Under the pieces are notes generated by a model. It was not told the DNA's origin. It saw nothing but the letters and a program-made list of their open reading frames with translations, and did not search any database. Below, one piece after another: positions 1-6,193 of a DNA stretch of 12,818 nucleotides. The position numbers and the translations under genes were made by a program. The stretch is from Chloroflexota bacterium (GTDB taxonomy: Bacteria; Chloroflexota; Dehalococcoidia; Tepidiformales; Tepidiformaceae), in assembly GCA_021823905.1 (NCBI GenBank), contig JAKALX010000058.1:1-12818 (forward strand), written 5' to 3'. How positions within the stretch are numbered: the first letter of the stretch is position 1; every line of letters starts with the position of its first letter.

Positions 1-14
1 GAAGAGACTCGTAT

Positions 15-38
15 CGCGGGGAGCTCCGGCTCCCCGCG
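15..38 (+). promoter_or_regulatory. Stable hairpin in the leader of the first gene
   Basis: A perfect 10-bp GC-rich inverted repeat (arms CGCGGGGAGC and GCTCCCCGCG) closes a TCCG loop, which in RNA is a UNCG-class tetraloop and therefore unusually stable. It ends 9 nt before the AGGAGG ribosome binding site of the next gene. It could be a 5' leader structure or mRNA stabiliser, or the end of an upstream transcription unit. No T-run follows it, so it is not a classical intrinsic terminator. The structure is read directly; the role is inferred. Confidence 0.55.
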
Positions 39-58
39 CGGCGTTCCAGGAGGACGGC

Positions 59-1453
59 ATGACCACTGTTGAGCATTCTCCGGCCGGAGCCGCGGCGCCG
101 GTTTCGTGGCCCGGGTTCAGCGCCAAGTTGGCGGCCGCGCCCTATCGGCTCCACATCGGCCACACGGTCGAGGTGACGGGTTCTGGCTTCGCCGCCGGCG
201 CGACTGTGGGCGTCTTCTGGCACTCCGTCGAGGGCCGCTATGAACTCGACGGGCAAACCGAGTTCGTGGGGCAGCGCTACGAGCCTGTCGCGGCGCTGAT
301 CGCGGCCGACGTCGCCAGCGCCACGGGCGAGATTCGCGTCAGCTTCCAGATCCCCGACGACTTCGGCGGCCCTCACGACATCCGCGCGCGGGTGGACGGC
401 GTGGAAGTGGCGCAGACGGGCGTGATGGTTCTGCCGCGATGGTCGATGGCTCCAACGAGTGGCCCGCTCGGCACGCTCGTGGAGCTGCGCGTTGAAGGCG
501 TCGATATCCGTCCCGCGCTTAACACCTGGCAGGTGTTGTGGGACAACCGCTACTTCGGCGCGATGACGGCTGTGACGACCGACGGCGTTGCGACCGCGCG
601 CTTCCGCGCTGCCGGACCCGTGGGCCGCCACTACATCCAGGCGTGGAACAATTCTTACAACTCGGCCCCCTATCTTGCCTGGGATACGTCGCCGTTCCGT
701 GACGAGTTCGAATCGGGCGTTCAGTTCGTGTTCGAGGTGACCGAGGACGCCGGAGCGCCGCTCGCGCAGGTCGACGATTTCTCGCTGACGGACCGCCCGT
801 GGGATCCGGGCATCGAAACGAGCGGACGGCTCTGGCTTTCCCGCGATCGCGGCACGGTCGGCGAGCCCACCACGCTCTTCGGCGCGCACCTGCCCGCAAA
901 CGCCGCGCTCGAACTGTTCTGGACCGCGGCCCGCGGCGACCGCGTCACGAAAGCCGGCATCTCGCATCTGTCGCTGCCCTTCGGGACGGTGCGCACAGGC
1001 TCCGACGGCGGCTTCGAACACGCATTCGCCATTCCGGACGATCTCGGCGGGAACCATTTCATCGAGGTTCGCCAGGGCGAGAAGCTTCTCGCTCGGACGG
1101 GCCTGGTCATCCTGCCGTCGGCCGTCTCCTGCACCGAGCGCGCCCGCGCTGGTGACCGCGTCGACATCCACGTGAAGGGGCTGAGCTGGAGCACGATCGA
1201 CAACACCTACACGGTTACCTACGACAACGCCTTCATGGGCTATGTCTGCGGCTTCAGCACCTTCGGCGACGTCAAGTTCAGCCTGACGGCTACCGGCGGC
1301 CCCGGGACGCACCTGGTCGACCTCTACCCGACGATCTACAAGGGGAAGGACGAGACGCCAAAGGTGTATTCGGTGCCTCAATTGACCTACGCCGACGACC
1401 ACCCGCAGCGCCGGACCCCGGCTATTCGCTTCTCGTTCGAAGTCACCGAATAG
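59..1453 (+). CDS. Duplicated Ig/TIG-like repeat protein of unknown function
   Basis: The product is 464 residues and I do not recognise a named family. It consists of two related halves, about residues 27-230 and 256-464. Each half begins with a beta-rich segment of IPT/TIG-like character, carries the motif IPDD(F/L)GG (98-104 and 325-331), continues into a second beta segment with a (W/Y)DN..(F/M)G motif (161-167 and 388-394), and ends in FEVTE (225-229 and 460-464). The start is ATG with a strong AGGAGG at 48-53. No hydrophobic signal peptide, membrane segment or anchor is visible, which is odd for Ig-like repeats that usually act outside the cell. Aromatic residues are frequent and only three cysteines occur (358, 397 are two seen in the second half; the first half has none). 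It may be a binding or structural protein; no catalytic motif is seen. It converges with the Sir2 gene, 42 bp apart. Reality of the gene is near certain; function is unknown. Confidence 0.88.
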   Translation: MTTVEHSPAGAAAPVSWPGFSAKLAAAPYRLHIGHTVEVTGSGFAAGATVGVFWHSVEGRYELDGQTEFVGQRYEPVAALIAADVASATGEIRVSFQIPDDFGGPHDIRARVDGVEVAQTGVMVLPRWSMAPTSGPLGTLVELRVEGVDIRPALNTWQVLWDNRYFGAMTAVTTDGVATARFRAAGPVGRHYIQAWNNSYNSAPYLAWDTSPFRDEFESGVQFVFEVTEDAGAPLAQVDDFSLTDRPWDPGIETSGRLWLSRDRGTVGEPTTLFGAHLPANAALELFWTAARGDRVTKAGISHLSLPFGTVRTGSDGGFEHAFAIPDDLGGNHFIEVRQGEKLLARTGLVILPSAVSCTERARAGDRVDIHVKGLSWSTIDNTYTVTYDNAFMGYVCGFSTFGDVKFSLTATGGPGTHLVDLYPTIYKGKDETPKVYSVPQLTYADDHPQRRTPAIRFSFEVTE

Positions 1454-1495
1454 GGCTGGCCGCGGCCCGGCCCCGCATGTTCCGCGTCGGCCTCG

Positions 1496-2248
1496 TCAGA
1501 CGGCGGCGACGATGCGCGGCAGCACGCTCCCGATCTGCTCGGGTATAACGGCGGAGGCGTACTCGTCGAACGGCGTTTCGCCGGCGTTGATGATGACCAG
1601 CCGTGCGCGGTGGTCGAGCGCCATCCTGGGCAGATAGGCGACCGGATACACGGTTAGGGTCGTGCCGATTGCCAGGAAGAGGTCGCAGGTCATCGCCGCC
1701 GTCTGCGCGCGTTCGAGATCCTCGCGCACCAGGTCCTGCCCGAACGAGATGGTGGCGGACTTGAGGATTCCGCCGCAGCGCTCGCAGGGTGGGTCGTCTT
1801 CGCCGGCGCGAACGCGGTCGAGCGCGTGTTCAATCGGCCGGCGGTCGCCGCAGCGCATGCACATCGAATCGCGGACGGTGCCGTGGATCTCGATCAGCCG
1901 TTCGCGGGTGGTCCCCGCCTTGAGGTGGAGGCCGTCGACGTTCTGCGTGACCAGGGTGTCGAGCTTGCCTTTGCGCTCGAGCTCGGCGAGGGCCAGGTGT
2001 CCGGCGTTGGGTTGGGCTTCGCCCAGGGTGCTCGACAGGCGGTTTTGCCAGCCGCGAACGCGCGCGTCGCGGTTTGCGAGGTAGTGCTGCAGCGTGGCGT
2101 TGCGCTCAGCCTCGGGGTTCCTGGTCCAGACGCCCTGCGGGCCGCGAAAGTCGGGGATTCCAGATTCCGTTGAGATGCCCGCGCCGGTGAGCGCGACTAC
2201 CCTGGAGGCGTCGCGAATCCAGCCCGCAACCTGTTCCGCCTGGTCCAT
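1496..2248 (-). CDS. Sir2-family NAD-dependent protein deacylase
   Basis: This 250-residue protein carries the full sirtuin signature set. The NAD-binding loop is GAGIS at 22-26 followed by GIPDFRG at 30-36, then TQNVDG at 101-106, the catalytic histidine in IHGT (H122), and a zinc ribbon with C130/C133 and C155/C158. After the ribbon come SATISFGQ (164-171), IGTTLTVYP, and a late IIN motif for nicotinamide/ribose contacts. Sirtuins remove acyl groups from lysine using NAD, releasing nicotinamide and O-acyl-ADP-ribose in the cytoplasm. Where CobB and SIRT5 have the Y-x-x-R pair linked to succinyl/malonyl preference, by-eye alignment suggests W67 and R70, so acyl specificity is unclear. Length is normal. 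The ATG has no Shine-Dalgarno but has a TACGCT box 8 nt upstream, suggesting a leaderless message. It lies 81 bp downstream of the beta-helix gene on the same strand but seems to have its own promoter. Confidence 0.95.
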   Translation of the reverse strand: MDQAEQVAGWIRDASRVVALTGAGISTESGIPDFRGPQGVWTRNPEAERNATLQHYLANRDARVRGWQNRLSSTLGEAQPNAGHLALAELERKGKLDTLVTQNVDGLHLKAGTTRERLIEIHGTVRDSMCMRCGDRRPIEHALDRVRAGEDDPPCERCGGILKSATISFGQDLVREDLERAQTAAMTCDLFLAIGTTLTVYPVAYLPRMALDHRARLVIINAGETPFDEYASAVIPEQIGSVLPRIVAAV

Positions 2249-2256
2249 CGGCGCGC

Positions 2257-2262
2257 AGCGTA
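2257..2262 (-). promoter_or_regulatory. Candidate -10 box for a leaderless Sir2 transcript
   Basis: On the minus strand TACGCT is followed by exactly 8 nt (GCGCGCCG) and then the ATG of the Sir2 gene, with no Shine-Dalgarno in between. A TCGTCA hexamer 17 nt further upstream (2280-2285) matches TTGACA at 4 of 6 positions. This spacing would start the RNA at or next to the ATG. Pattern seen; activity inferred. Confidence 0.4.
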
Positions 2263-2329
2263 GCAGTCGTGCTGGCGCGTGACGAGTGGTGCTGAACCGA
2301 AGCTCAACGGCAAGGAAGAGCGCTCGCCG

Positions 2330-3985
2330 TCAGCTCGACCCGCGAAGCCTGCAATCCTGTGCGCCCAGGCCAGACGGCGGCGCCGTGGTCTGGACCGGTA
2401 TCGAGGCTGAGACGGTCGTGTCGTCACTCCAGTAGGCGGTCAGATGGATCACGTGGCGCCCGGGTTCGCGATAGAGGTGGGAGGCGGGGAACCACGAGTA
2501 GGACTCGCTGCCGTCACCCCAGTCCCAGCGGATGGTTCGAAGCGTGCGGCTGGCAGACCCGGGGGGAGCGGCGCCACCCACGGCGACGCAGGCGCCCTCG
2601 ACGAGCGGGTCCGTCAGCGCGACGCTGGGTCCGGCGGGCGCGCGCAGTTGCGGCTCGAAAGCTCCGGCCGAGCAGCTGGTCCGCGGGAATCCGCGTTGGT
2701 CGGCACTGCCCGCGCCGAACGGCTCGGCGACCAGGCAGGTAGCTCGGACGCCCGCTTCGAAGGCGGGACTGGCCCCGGTGATGGGCATGGTCTGGGTTGG
2801 GCCGCCTGCGGACTGCAGCGGTTGCAGGCCAGGGTCTGCCTGGCGGTAGGTGCCGCAGGAGAAGTCGTCGGCGACGTTTCCGCCGCCGTCGATCAGGCTC
2901 GCCTGTTGGAGCGTGATCGTGGCGACGACGCACTCGCCGGCCCCGCGGCCGTTCGCGAGAATACTGTTCTTGAGCGTCAGGCTTTCGGTCTGGCTCCACA
3001 CCGAGGCGCCCTTGCCGGCGGCGTTTTCGGCGAACGTGCTGTTGATGACGGTCGCGTGGCCCGTGCCCGCATTGTTGAGGGCGCCGCCGGCGACGGTCGC
3101 GTTGTTCGCGTGAAAGGTGCTGTTGGCGATCATGGCGGTCGCGGGCAGGTCGTCGACCGACGGCGTATTTGTAATCGCCCCGCCATCGACCGCGTGGTTC
3201 GCGTCGAACGTCGAGCGAGTAACCGTCAGGCTGCCGACGTTGTCGATCCCTCCGCCGGTCAGCGCATGGTTGCCGGTGACCGTGGAGGCCGACAGCGACG
3301 CCGTGCCGAAGAAGTTCTCGATTGCGCCGCCGGCGCCGCGGCTCGCGGAGTTGCCGCTGAAGGTGCTGGTGGTGATGGTGAGAACTGCCTCGATGCCGTT
3401 GCGGATGGCGCCTCCCTGGCCGCCGGCGCTGGTTGCGGCGTTGGTGGTGAAGGTGGAATCGGTGATCGACAGAGCGCCGCTGTTGTCGATTGCGCCGGCA
3501 TTGCCGGCCGTATTGCCGGCGAAGGTGGAGTCGATCACGGTCAGCTTGCCGGCGTTGACGATCGCGCCCCCATTGGCCGCCGAGCCGCCGGTCAGCGTGA
3601 CATGGCGAAGAGTAAGGGTGCCCCCGGGTGCAACCTCGAACAGGCGTGTCGCGCCGTTGCCGTGCAATACAACATCCTGTTCATTCCCGTTGAGTTCGAG
3701 GTTGGCGCCTACCTCGACCGCGATCGGGGCGTTGAGGACGACGGTGCCATTGCAGGCGAGGCGCACTTCGCCCCCCGCCCTGATACCTGCGAGCAGACCG
3801 CGCTCCGTGCAGTCGGATACGACGGTCGGCCCGGGCTCGGAGGCAGCCAGCATTGTGCCAAGCGCCACTACGATCATGAACCAGGCGAGCGCAGCCATGG
3901 CGCGGAGCGACGTGGACCACGCCTCGTGCCAGCCGTGCTGGCTTGGCGGACTCCGGCCAAACGTCGTGTCACCGAAAAACGCCAT
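2330..3985 (-). CDS. Secreted right-handed beta-helix protein with PKD domain
   Basis: The product is 551 residues. An N-terminal hydrophobic stretch at about 30-48 ends in a plausible signal-peptidase site after LAA or AAS, so export is expected. Residues about 115-345 hold parallel beta-helix (PbH1-type) turns, marked by STF or STV at 153, 177, 207, 234, 258, 289 and 316, roughly one every 24-31 residues, each followed by N-rich turns and GGAI/GGGI-type segments. Residues about 380-446 (GLQPL, then DQRGFPR and GAFEPQ) match the end of polymorphic-outer-membrane-like/'choice-of-anchor Q' beta-helix proteins. Residues 480-533 form a PKD domain (WDWGDGS, then HLYREPGRH). No sorting motif or C-terminal membrane segment is visible, so it is probably released or non-covalently attached. 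Beta-helix proteins bind or cleave polysaccharides, but no lyase active site is evident. The 3985 start is preferred because a TAGGCT box lies 9 nt upstream; an internal ATG at 3898 would give a shorter signal-peptide n-region. Confidence 0.9.
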   Translation of the reverse strand: MAFFGDTTFGRSPPSQHGWHEAWSTSLRAMAALAWFMIVVALGTMLAASEPGPTVVSDCTERGLLAGIRAGGEVRLACNGTVVLNAPIAVEVGANLELNGNEQDVVLHGNGATRLFEVAPGGTLTLRHVTLTGGSAANGGAIVNAGKLTVIDSTFAGNTAGNAGAIDNSGALSITDSTFTTNAATSAGGQGGAIRNGIEAVLTITTSTFSGNSASRGAGGAIENFFGTASLSASTVTGNHALTGGGIDNVGSLTVTRSTFDANHAVDGGAITNTPSVDDLPATAMIANSTFHANNATVAGGALNNAGTGHATVINSTFAENAAGKGASVWSQTESLTLKNSILANGRGAGECVVATITLQQASLIDGGGNVADDFSCGTYRQADPGLQPLQSAGGPTQTMPITGASPAFEAGVRATCLVAEPFGAGSADQRGFPRTSCSAGAFEPQLRAPAGPSVALTDPLVEGACVAVGGAAPPGSASRTLRTIRWDWGDGSESYSWFPASHLYREPGRHVIHLTAYWSDDTTVSASIPVQTTAPPSGLGAQDCRLRGSS

Positions 3986-3994
3986 GGCGGGGCA

Positions 3995-4000
3995 AGCCTA
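3995..4000 (-). promoter_or_regulatory. Candidate -10 box for a leaderless beta-helix gene transcript
   Basis: The minus strand reads TAGGCT, nine bases (TGCCCCGCC), then the ATG at 3985. There is no Shine-Dalgarno. The arrangement copies that seen before the Sir2 gene and before the second permease, and supports the longer start of this protein over the internal ATG at 3898. No convincing -35 element was found. Confidence 0.35.
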
Positions 4001-4079
4001 TTGCCGGCGGGGCCCTTGGGTTGAGGGCCAAACGGACCACGGATCGGGACGAAAGAGACCGCACCATCCCTCCCTCCCC

Positions 4080-4085
4080 TACACT
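4080..4085 (+). promoter_or_regulatory. Candidate -10 box of the aldo/keto reductase gene
   Basis: TACACT lies 28 nt before the TTG start of the reductase. Transcription beginning about 7 nt downstream would leave a leader of about 20 nt containing the GGGAG ribosome binding site at 4103-4107. No good -35 hexamer is seen at the usual distance. It sits in the 128-bp divergent spacer shared with the beta-helix gene. Confidence 0.35.
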
Positions 4086-4113
4086 GCATGTATCACTCAA
4101 CCGGGAGCTCGCA

Positions 4114-5127
4114 TTGGAATTCCGACCACTTGGCCGTACGGGCGTGAAGGTGAGCAGCCTCTGCCTCGGCTGCATGATGTTCGGCGGCCGCACGACGCCC
4201 GAGGATTCGGCGAAGATCATCGACCGCGCCCTCGACGCCGGCATCAACTTCCTCGACACGGCGAACGTCTACAGTATCGGCCGGAGCGAGGAGGCGACGG
4301 GCGCCGCGCTCAAGGCGAACGGCAAGCGGCACCAGGTGGTCCTTGCGACCAAGGTCCACGGGAAGATGGGCGAGGGCCCGAACGACCTCGGAAATAGCCG
4401 CCGCCACATCATCGAGCAATGCGAGGCCAGCCTCCGCCGCCTGGGCACCGACTACATCGACCTCTACCAGATCCACCGGCCGCAGCCGGACATCCCGATC
4501 GACGAGACGTTGCGCGCGCTCGACGACCTCGTTCGCTCGGGCAAGGTGCGCTACCTCGGCACGAGCACGTACGCGGCGTGGCAGCTGGTCGAATCGCTCT
4601 GGGTCTCGAAAGAGCTCGGCTTGAACCGCTTCGTCTGCGAGCAGCCGCCGTACAACCTGCTGGACCGGCGGATCGAGCGTGAGCTCATCCCGATGGCGCA
4701 GACGTTCGGCTTCGGGATCATCCCCTGGAGCCCGCTCGCGGGCGGCCTGCTGTCCGGCAAGTACCACCGCGACGAGCCGCCGCCCGCGGATTCGCGCTTC
4801 GGCCAGATGGCGACGAACCCGATGCAGCGCCGCCGCTGGACCGAGGGCATCTTCGCGGTCACCGAAGGACTCCAGCCGATTGCCGAGGCGAAGGGCGTCT
4901 CACTTTCGCAACTGGCGATCGCCTGGTGCATGAGCCGCCCGGGCGTGACGAGCGCGATCATCGGCTCGCGGACGATGGCGCAGTTCGAGGACAACCTAGG
5001 CGCGCTCTCGATCACGCTCACGGAGGACGACCACAAGGCGATCGACCATGTTGCGCCGCGCGGCCGTATGGTCTCGCCGTTCTACGAGGCGGAGTTCGGT
5101 CCGAACCCGTTCCGCGTGCTGGTGTAA
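4114..5127 (+). CDS. Aldo/keto reductase
   Basis: Read from TTG at 4114 the protein has 337 residues and begins with the family's typical first strand (EFRPLGRTGVKVS). The TTG is preceded by GGGAG at 4103-4107. The frame stays open further upstream to 3943, but that extension would overlap the divergent beta-helix gene and has no family similarity. The catalytic tetrad is complete: D48 in FLDTAN, Y53 in VYSIGRSE, K80 in ATKVHG and H121 in IHR. The TIM-barrel markers YQIHRPQPD, GKVRYLGTSTY, PWSPLAGGLLSGKY and the cofactor-binding IIGSRTMAQFEDNL near the C-terminus are all present, fitting NADPH-dependent reduction of aldehydes or ketones in the cytoplasm. It resembles the YghZ/Kv-beta-like branch (AKR family with PLAGGLLSGKY), whose physiological substrates are mostly unknown. 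No pathway partner is adjacent. A 9-base repeat overlapping the stop codon (AACCGGCGA, 5126-5134) begins the structured region downstream. Confidence 0.95.
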   Translation: MEFRPLGRTGVKVSSLCLGCMMFGGRTTPEDSAKIIDRALDAGINFLDTANVYSIGRSEEATGAALKANGKRHQVVLATKVHGKMGEGPNDLGNSRRHIIEQCEASLRRLGTDYIDLYQIHRPQPDIPIDETLRALDDLVRSGKVRYLGTSTYAAWQLVESLWVSKELGLNRFVCEQPPYNLLDRRIERELIPMAQTFGFGIIPWSPLAGGLLSGKYHRDEPPPADSRFGQMATNPMQRRRWTEGIFAVTEGLQPIAEAKGVSLSQLAIAWCMSRPGVTSAIIGSRTMAQFEDNLGALSITLTEDDHKAIDHVAPRGRMVSPFYEAEFGPNPFRVLV

Positions 5128-5141
5128 CCGGCGACCGCCGC

Positions 5142-5161
5142 CAACCGGCGATCGCCGGTTG
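5142..5161. repeat. Perfect 20-bp palindrome after the reductase gene
   Basis: CAACCGGCGATCGCCGGTTG is a perfect 20-bp palindrome, 15 bp after the reductase stop codon. As RNA it can fold as an 8-bp stem with a GATC loop. The half AACCGGCGA also occurs as a direct repeat at 5126-5134, overlapping the stop codon, giving an alternative 9-bp stem with 5152-5160. The core GGCGATCGCC is the same string as the cyanobacterial HIP1 motif, but nothing else points to cyanobacteria. It may act as a transcript-end structure; no T-run follows. A protein-binding operator is the other possibility. Confidence 0.6.
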
Positions 5162-5165
5162 CTGG

Positions 5166-5209
5166 TCCTTGCGGTCGTCATTCGCTCTGTCGAATGAAGA
5201 CCGTAAGGA
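5166..5209. repeat. Long imperfect inverted repeat (19-nt arms)
   Basis: Arms at 5166-5184 and 5191-5209 (TCCTTGCGGTCGTCATTCG and CGAATGAAGACCGTAAGGA) pair at 17 Watson-Crick positions plus one G-T, with one mismatch, around the 6-nt loop CTCTGT. Composition is lower in GC than the flanking genes. Such a stem in a short intergenic gap resembles REP- or MITE-type dispersed elements, or a strong 3'-end mRNA hairpin. Only the pairing is seen; copy number elsewhere is unknown. Confidence 0.65.
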
Positions 5210-5231
5210 TGCGATGTGGTATCCAATGCAT

Positions 5232-5250
5232 CGACGCCCTTCGGGCGACG
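5232..5250. repeat. Short GC-rich hairpin in the same intergenic gap
   Basis: CGACGCCCTTCGGGCGACG pairs at 7 of 8 positions around a TTC loop (core CGCCC/GGGCG at 5235-5239 and 5243-5247). A further CGATG/CATCG pairing (5212-5216 with 5229-5233) overlaps its left edge. It is the third stem in about 110 bp and could be part of one composite element with the two upstream. Confidence 0.45.
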
Positions 5251-5274
5251 CAGAACGAAGCCCTGGAGGGTCGG

Positions 5275-5376
5275 GTGACATCCGAACAGATCATCTTGAG
5301 TCTTTGCCTCGGCGTGCCAATGGTTTTCTGGCTGCCGTTTGCGGTCTGGGTGAGCGCGAAACTCAAGACGGACTGA
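5275..5376 (+). CDS. Candidate 33-residue single-span membrane microprotein
   Basis: A GTG at 5275 preceded by GGAGGG at 5265-5270 opens a 33-codon frame ending in TGA at 5376. After a short polar start (TSEQ), residues about 6-28 are almost wholly hydrophobic and aromatic (including PMVFWLPFAVWV), then AKLKTD, giving an N-out/C-in-type transmembrane helix with a lysine-bearing C-terminus. About three quarters of third codon positions are G or C, in line with neighbouring genes. The frame is open back to an ATG at 5194, but that start lies inside the long inverted repeat and has no ribosome binding site, so the GTG is preferred. No family is recognised. It ends 16 bp from the convergent end of the ABC operon. 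A chance hydrophobic frame in intergenic DNA cannot be excluded. Confidence 0.42.
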   Translation: MTSEQIILSLCLGVPMVFWLPFAVWVSAKLKTD

Positions 5377-5392
5377 AGCCGGGCGAACGCCC

Positions 5393-6193
5393 CTACCGAT
5401 AGGTGAACTTGGCGCCCGGCTCGGGAACCGGCGGGGCGCTTTCGGTTGCGCGCGTTTGCGATTGCGGCAGCCAAGACGCCCGCGCCTGCGTGTGCTCCCA
5501 GACGTCGCCCAGGTGGCCCGCGACGAGCGAACCATCGGACAGTTCCTCGACGCGATCGGCCATCTCCATGACGAGGCGGTCGTGCGTGCAGGTGATGACG
5601 GTGATCCCCTCGTGATGAGCGAGGTCGCGGAGCAACCCGAACACGGCGCGTGCTGTGAGGGAGTCGAGCTCGCCGGTGGGCTCGTCAGCGAGGATGAGCT
5701 TCGGCGCGCAGGTGAGCGCACGGGCGATGGCGACGCGTTGCTGCTCGCCGCCTGAGAGCTCGTAGGGCCGGTGGTTCGCGCGCTTCGTCAGGCCGACAAG
5801 TTCGAGCGCCTGGCGGGCGCGACGGACGCGCTCGCCGGCACGATAGCCAGCGATCCGGAGCGGAAGCTCGACGTTTTCCTGGGCGGAAAGGAGCGGCAGC
5901 AGCCCGAACGACTGGAAGACGAAGCCGAGGGCCGTCCTTCGGAGCTGGGTGAGCTCGGCCTCCGGCATGGTGTCGAGCTGCTGGTCGTCGAGGTGAACTT
6001 CGCCGCTCGTGGGGCGGTCGAGCCCGCCGAGGATGTTGAGGAGCGTCGTCTTGCCCGAGCCCGAGCGGCCGACGAGTGCGAGCACCTGGCCCGGCTCCAC
6101 TGTCAGGGAAACGTCGCGCACAGCCCAGATTTCATCGCCGGCCCGCGCGAAGCGGCGCGAAACGTTCACGGCCCGCACCCGTGCGCCATTCAT
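5393..6193 (-). CDS. ABC transporter ATP-binding protein, MacB/LolD type
   Basis: This 266-residue ATPase has all nucleotide-binding motifs: Walker A GRSGSGKTT at 42-50, Q-loop glutamine Q94 in FVFQSFGLLP, signature LSGGE at 146-150, Walker B LILADE with E171, D-loop ELD at 175-177, and H-loop H204 in THD. The LLPLLSAQENVELPL segment after the Q-loop and DEPTGELDS are typical of the LolD/MacB/FtsE group, which power FtsX-type permeases by mechanotransmission rather than a classical import channel. A Pro-rich tail of about 40 residues follows the core and is unlike its neighbour's. The ATG overlaps the previous gene's TGA as ATGA, implying translational coupling; a GAAGG lies about 9 nt upstream. 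It is the last gene of the minus-strand operon and probably pairs with the preceding ATPase, the permease at 7167-10580, or the divergent permease. Confidence 0.95.
   Translation of the reverse strand: MNGARVRAVNVSRRFARAGDEIWAVRDVSLTVEPGQVLALVGRSGSGKTTLLNILGGLDRPTSGEVHLDDQQLDTMPEAELTQLRRTALGFVFQSFGLLPLLSAQENVELPLRIAGYRAGERVRRARQALELVGLTKRANHRPYELSGGEQQRVAIARALTCAPKLILADEPTGELDSLTARAVFGLLRDLAHHEGITVITCTHDRLVMEMADRVEELSDGSLVAGHLGDVWEHTQARASWLPQSQTRATESAPPVPEPGAKFTYR

Noticed and set aside
1454..1495. GC-rich GGCCGCGGCC palindrome between the convergent first two genes as a bidirectional terminator
   Set aside because: The wider stem contains mismatches, the core leaves only a 2-nt loop and no T-run occurs on either strand.
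3000..3600. Regular repeats in the beta-helix gene considered as a CRISPR or DNA tandem repeat
   Set aside because: The periodicity is at the protein level with varied codons and uneven 24-31 residue spacing; there are no identical DNA repeats with spacers.
2444..4024. Long plus-strand open frame (526 codons) opposite the beta-helix gene
   Set aside because: It gives a low-complexity Gly/Arg/Ala protein without domains, while the minus strand has a signal peptide, regular STF repeats and a PKD domain. It is a GC-bias shadow.
3943..4113. 57-codon N-terminal extension of the aldo/keto reductase
   Set aside because: It overlaps the divergent beta-helix gene start and lacks similarity to the family, and a TTG with GGGAG upstream gives the expected N-terminus.
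3117..4397. Plus-strand open frame of 426 codons spanning the beta-helix gene and the reductase start
   Set aside because: It is antisense to one gene and out of frame with the other; its C-terminal part is the reductase read in the wrong frame.
5147..5156. HIP1-like GGCGATCGCC string as evidence of a cyanobacterial origin
   Set aside because: A single occurrence explained by the surrounding palindrome; gene content and start signals do not point to cyanobacteria.
5381..5392. GGGCGAACGCCC hairpin between the microprotein and the ABC operon as a terminator
   Set aside because: Only a 4-bp stem with a realistic loop and no T-run on either strand; too weak to annotate.
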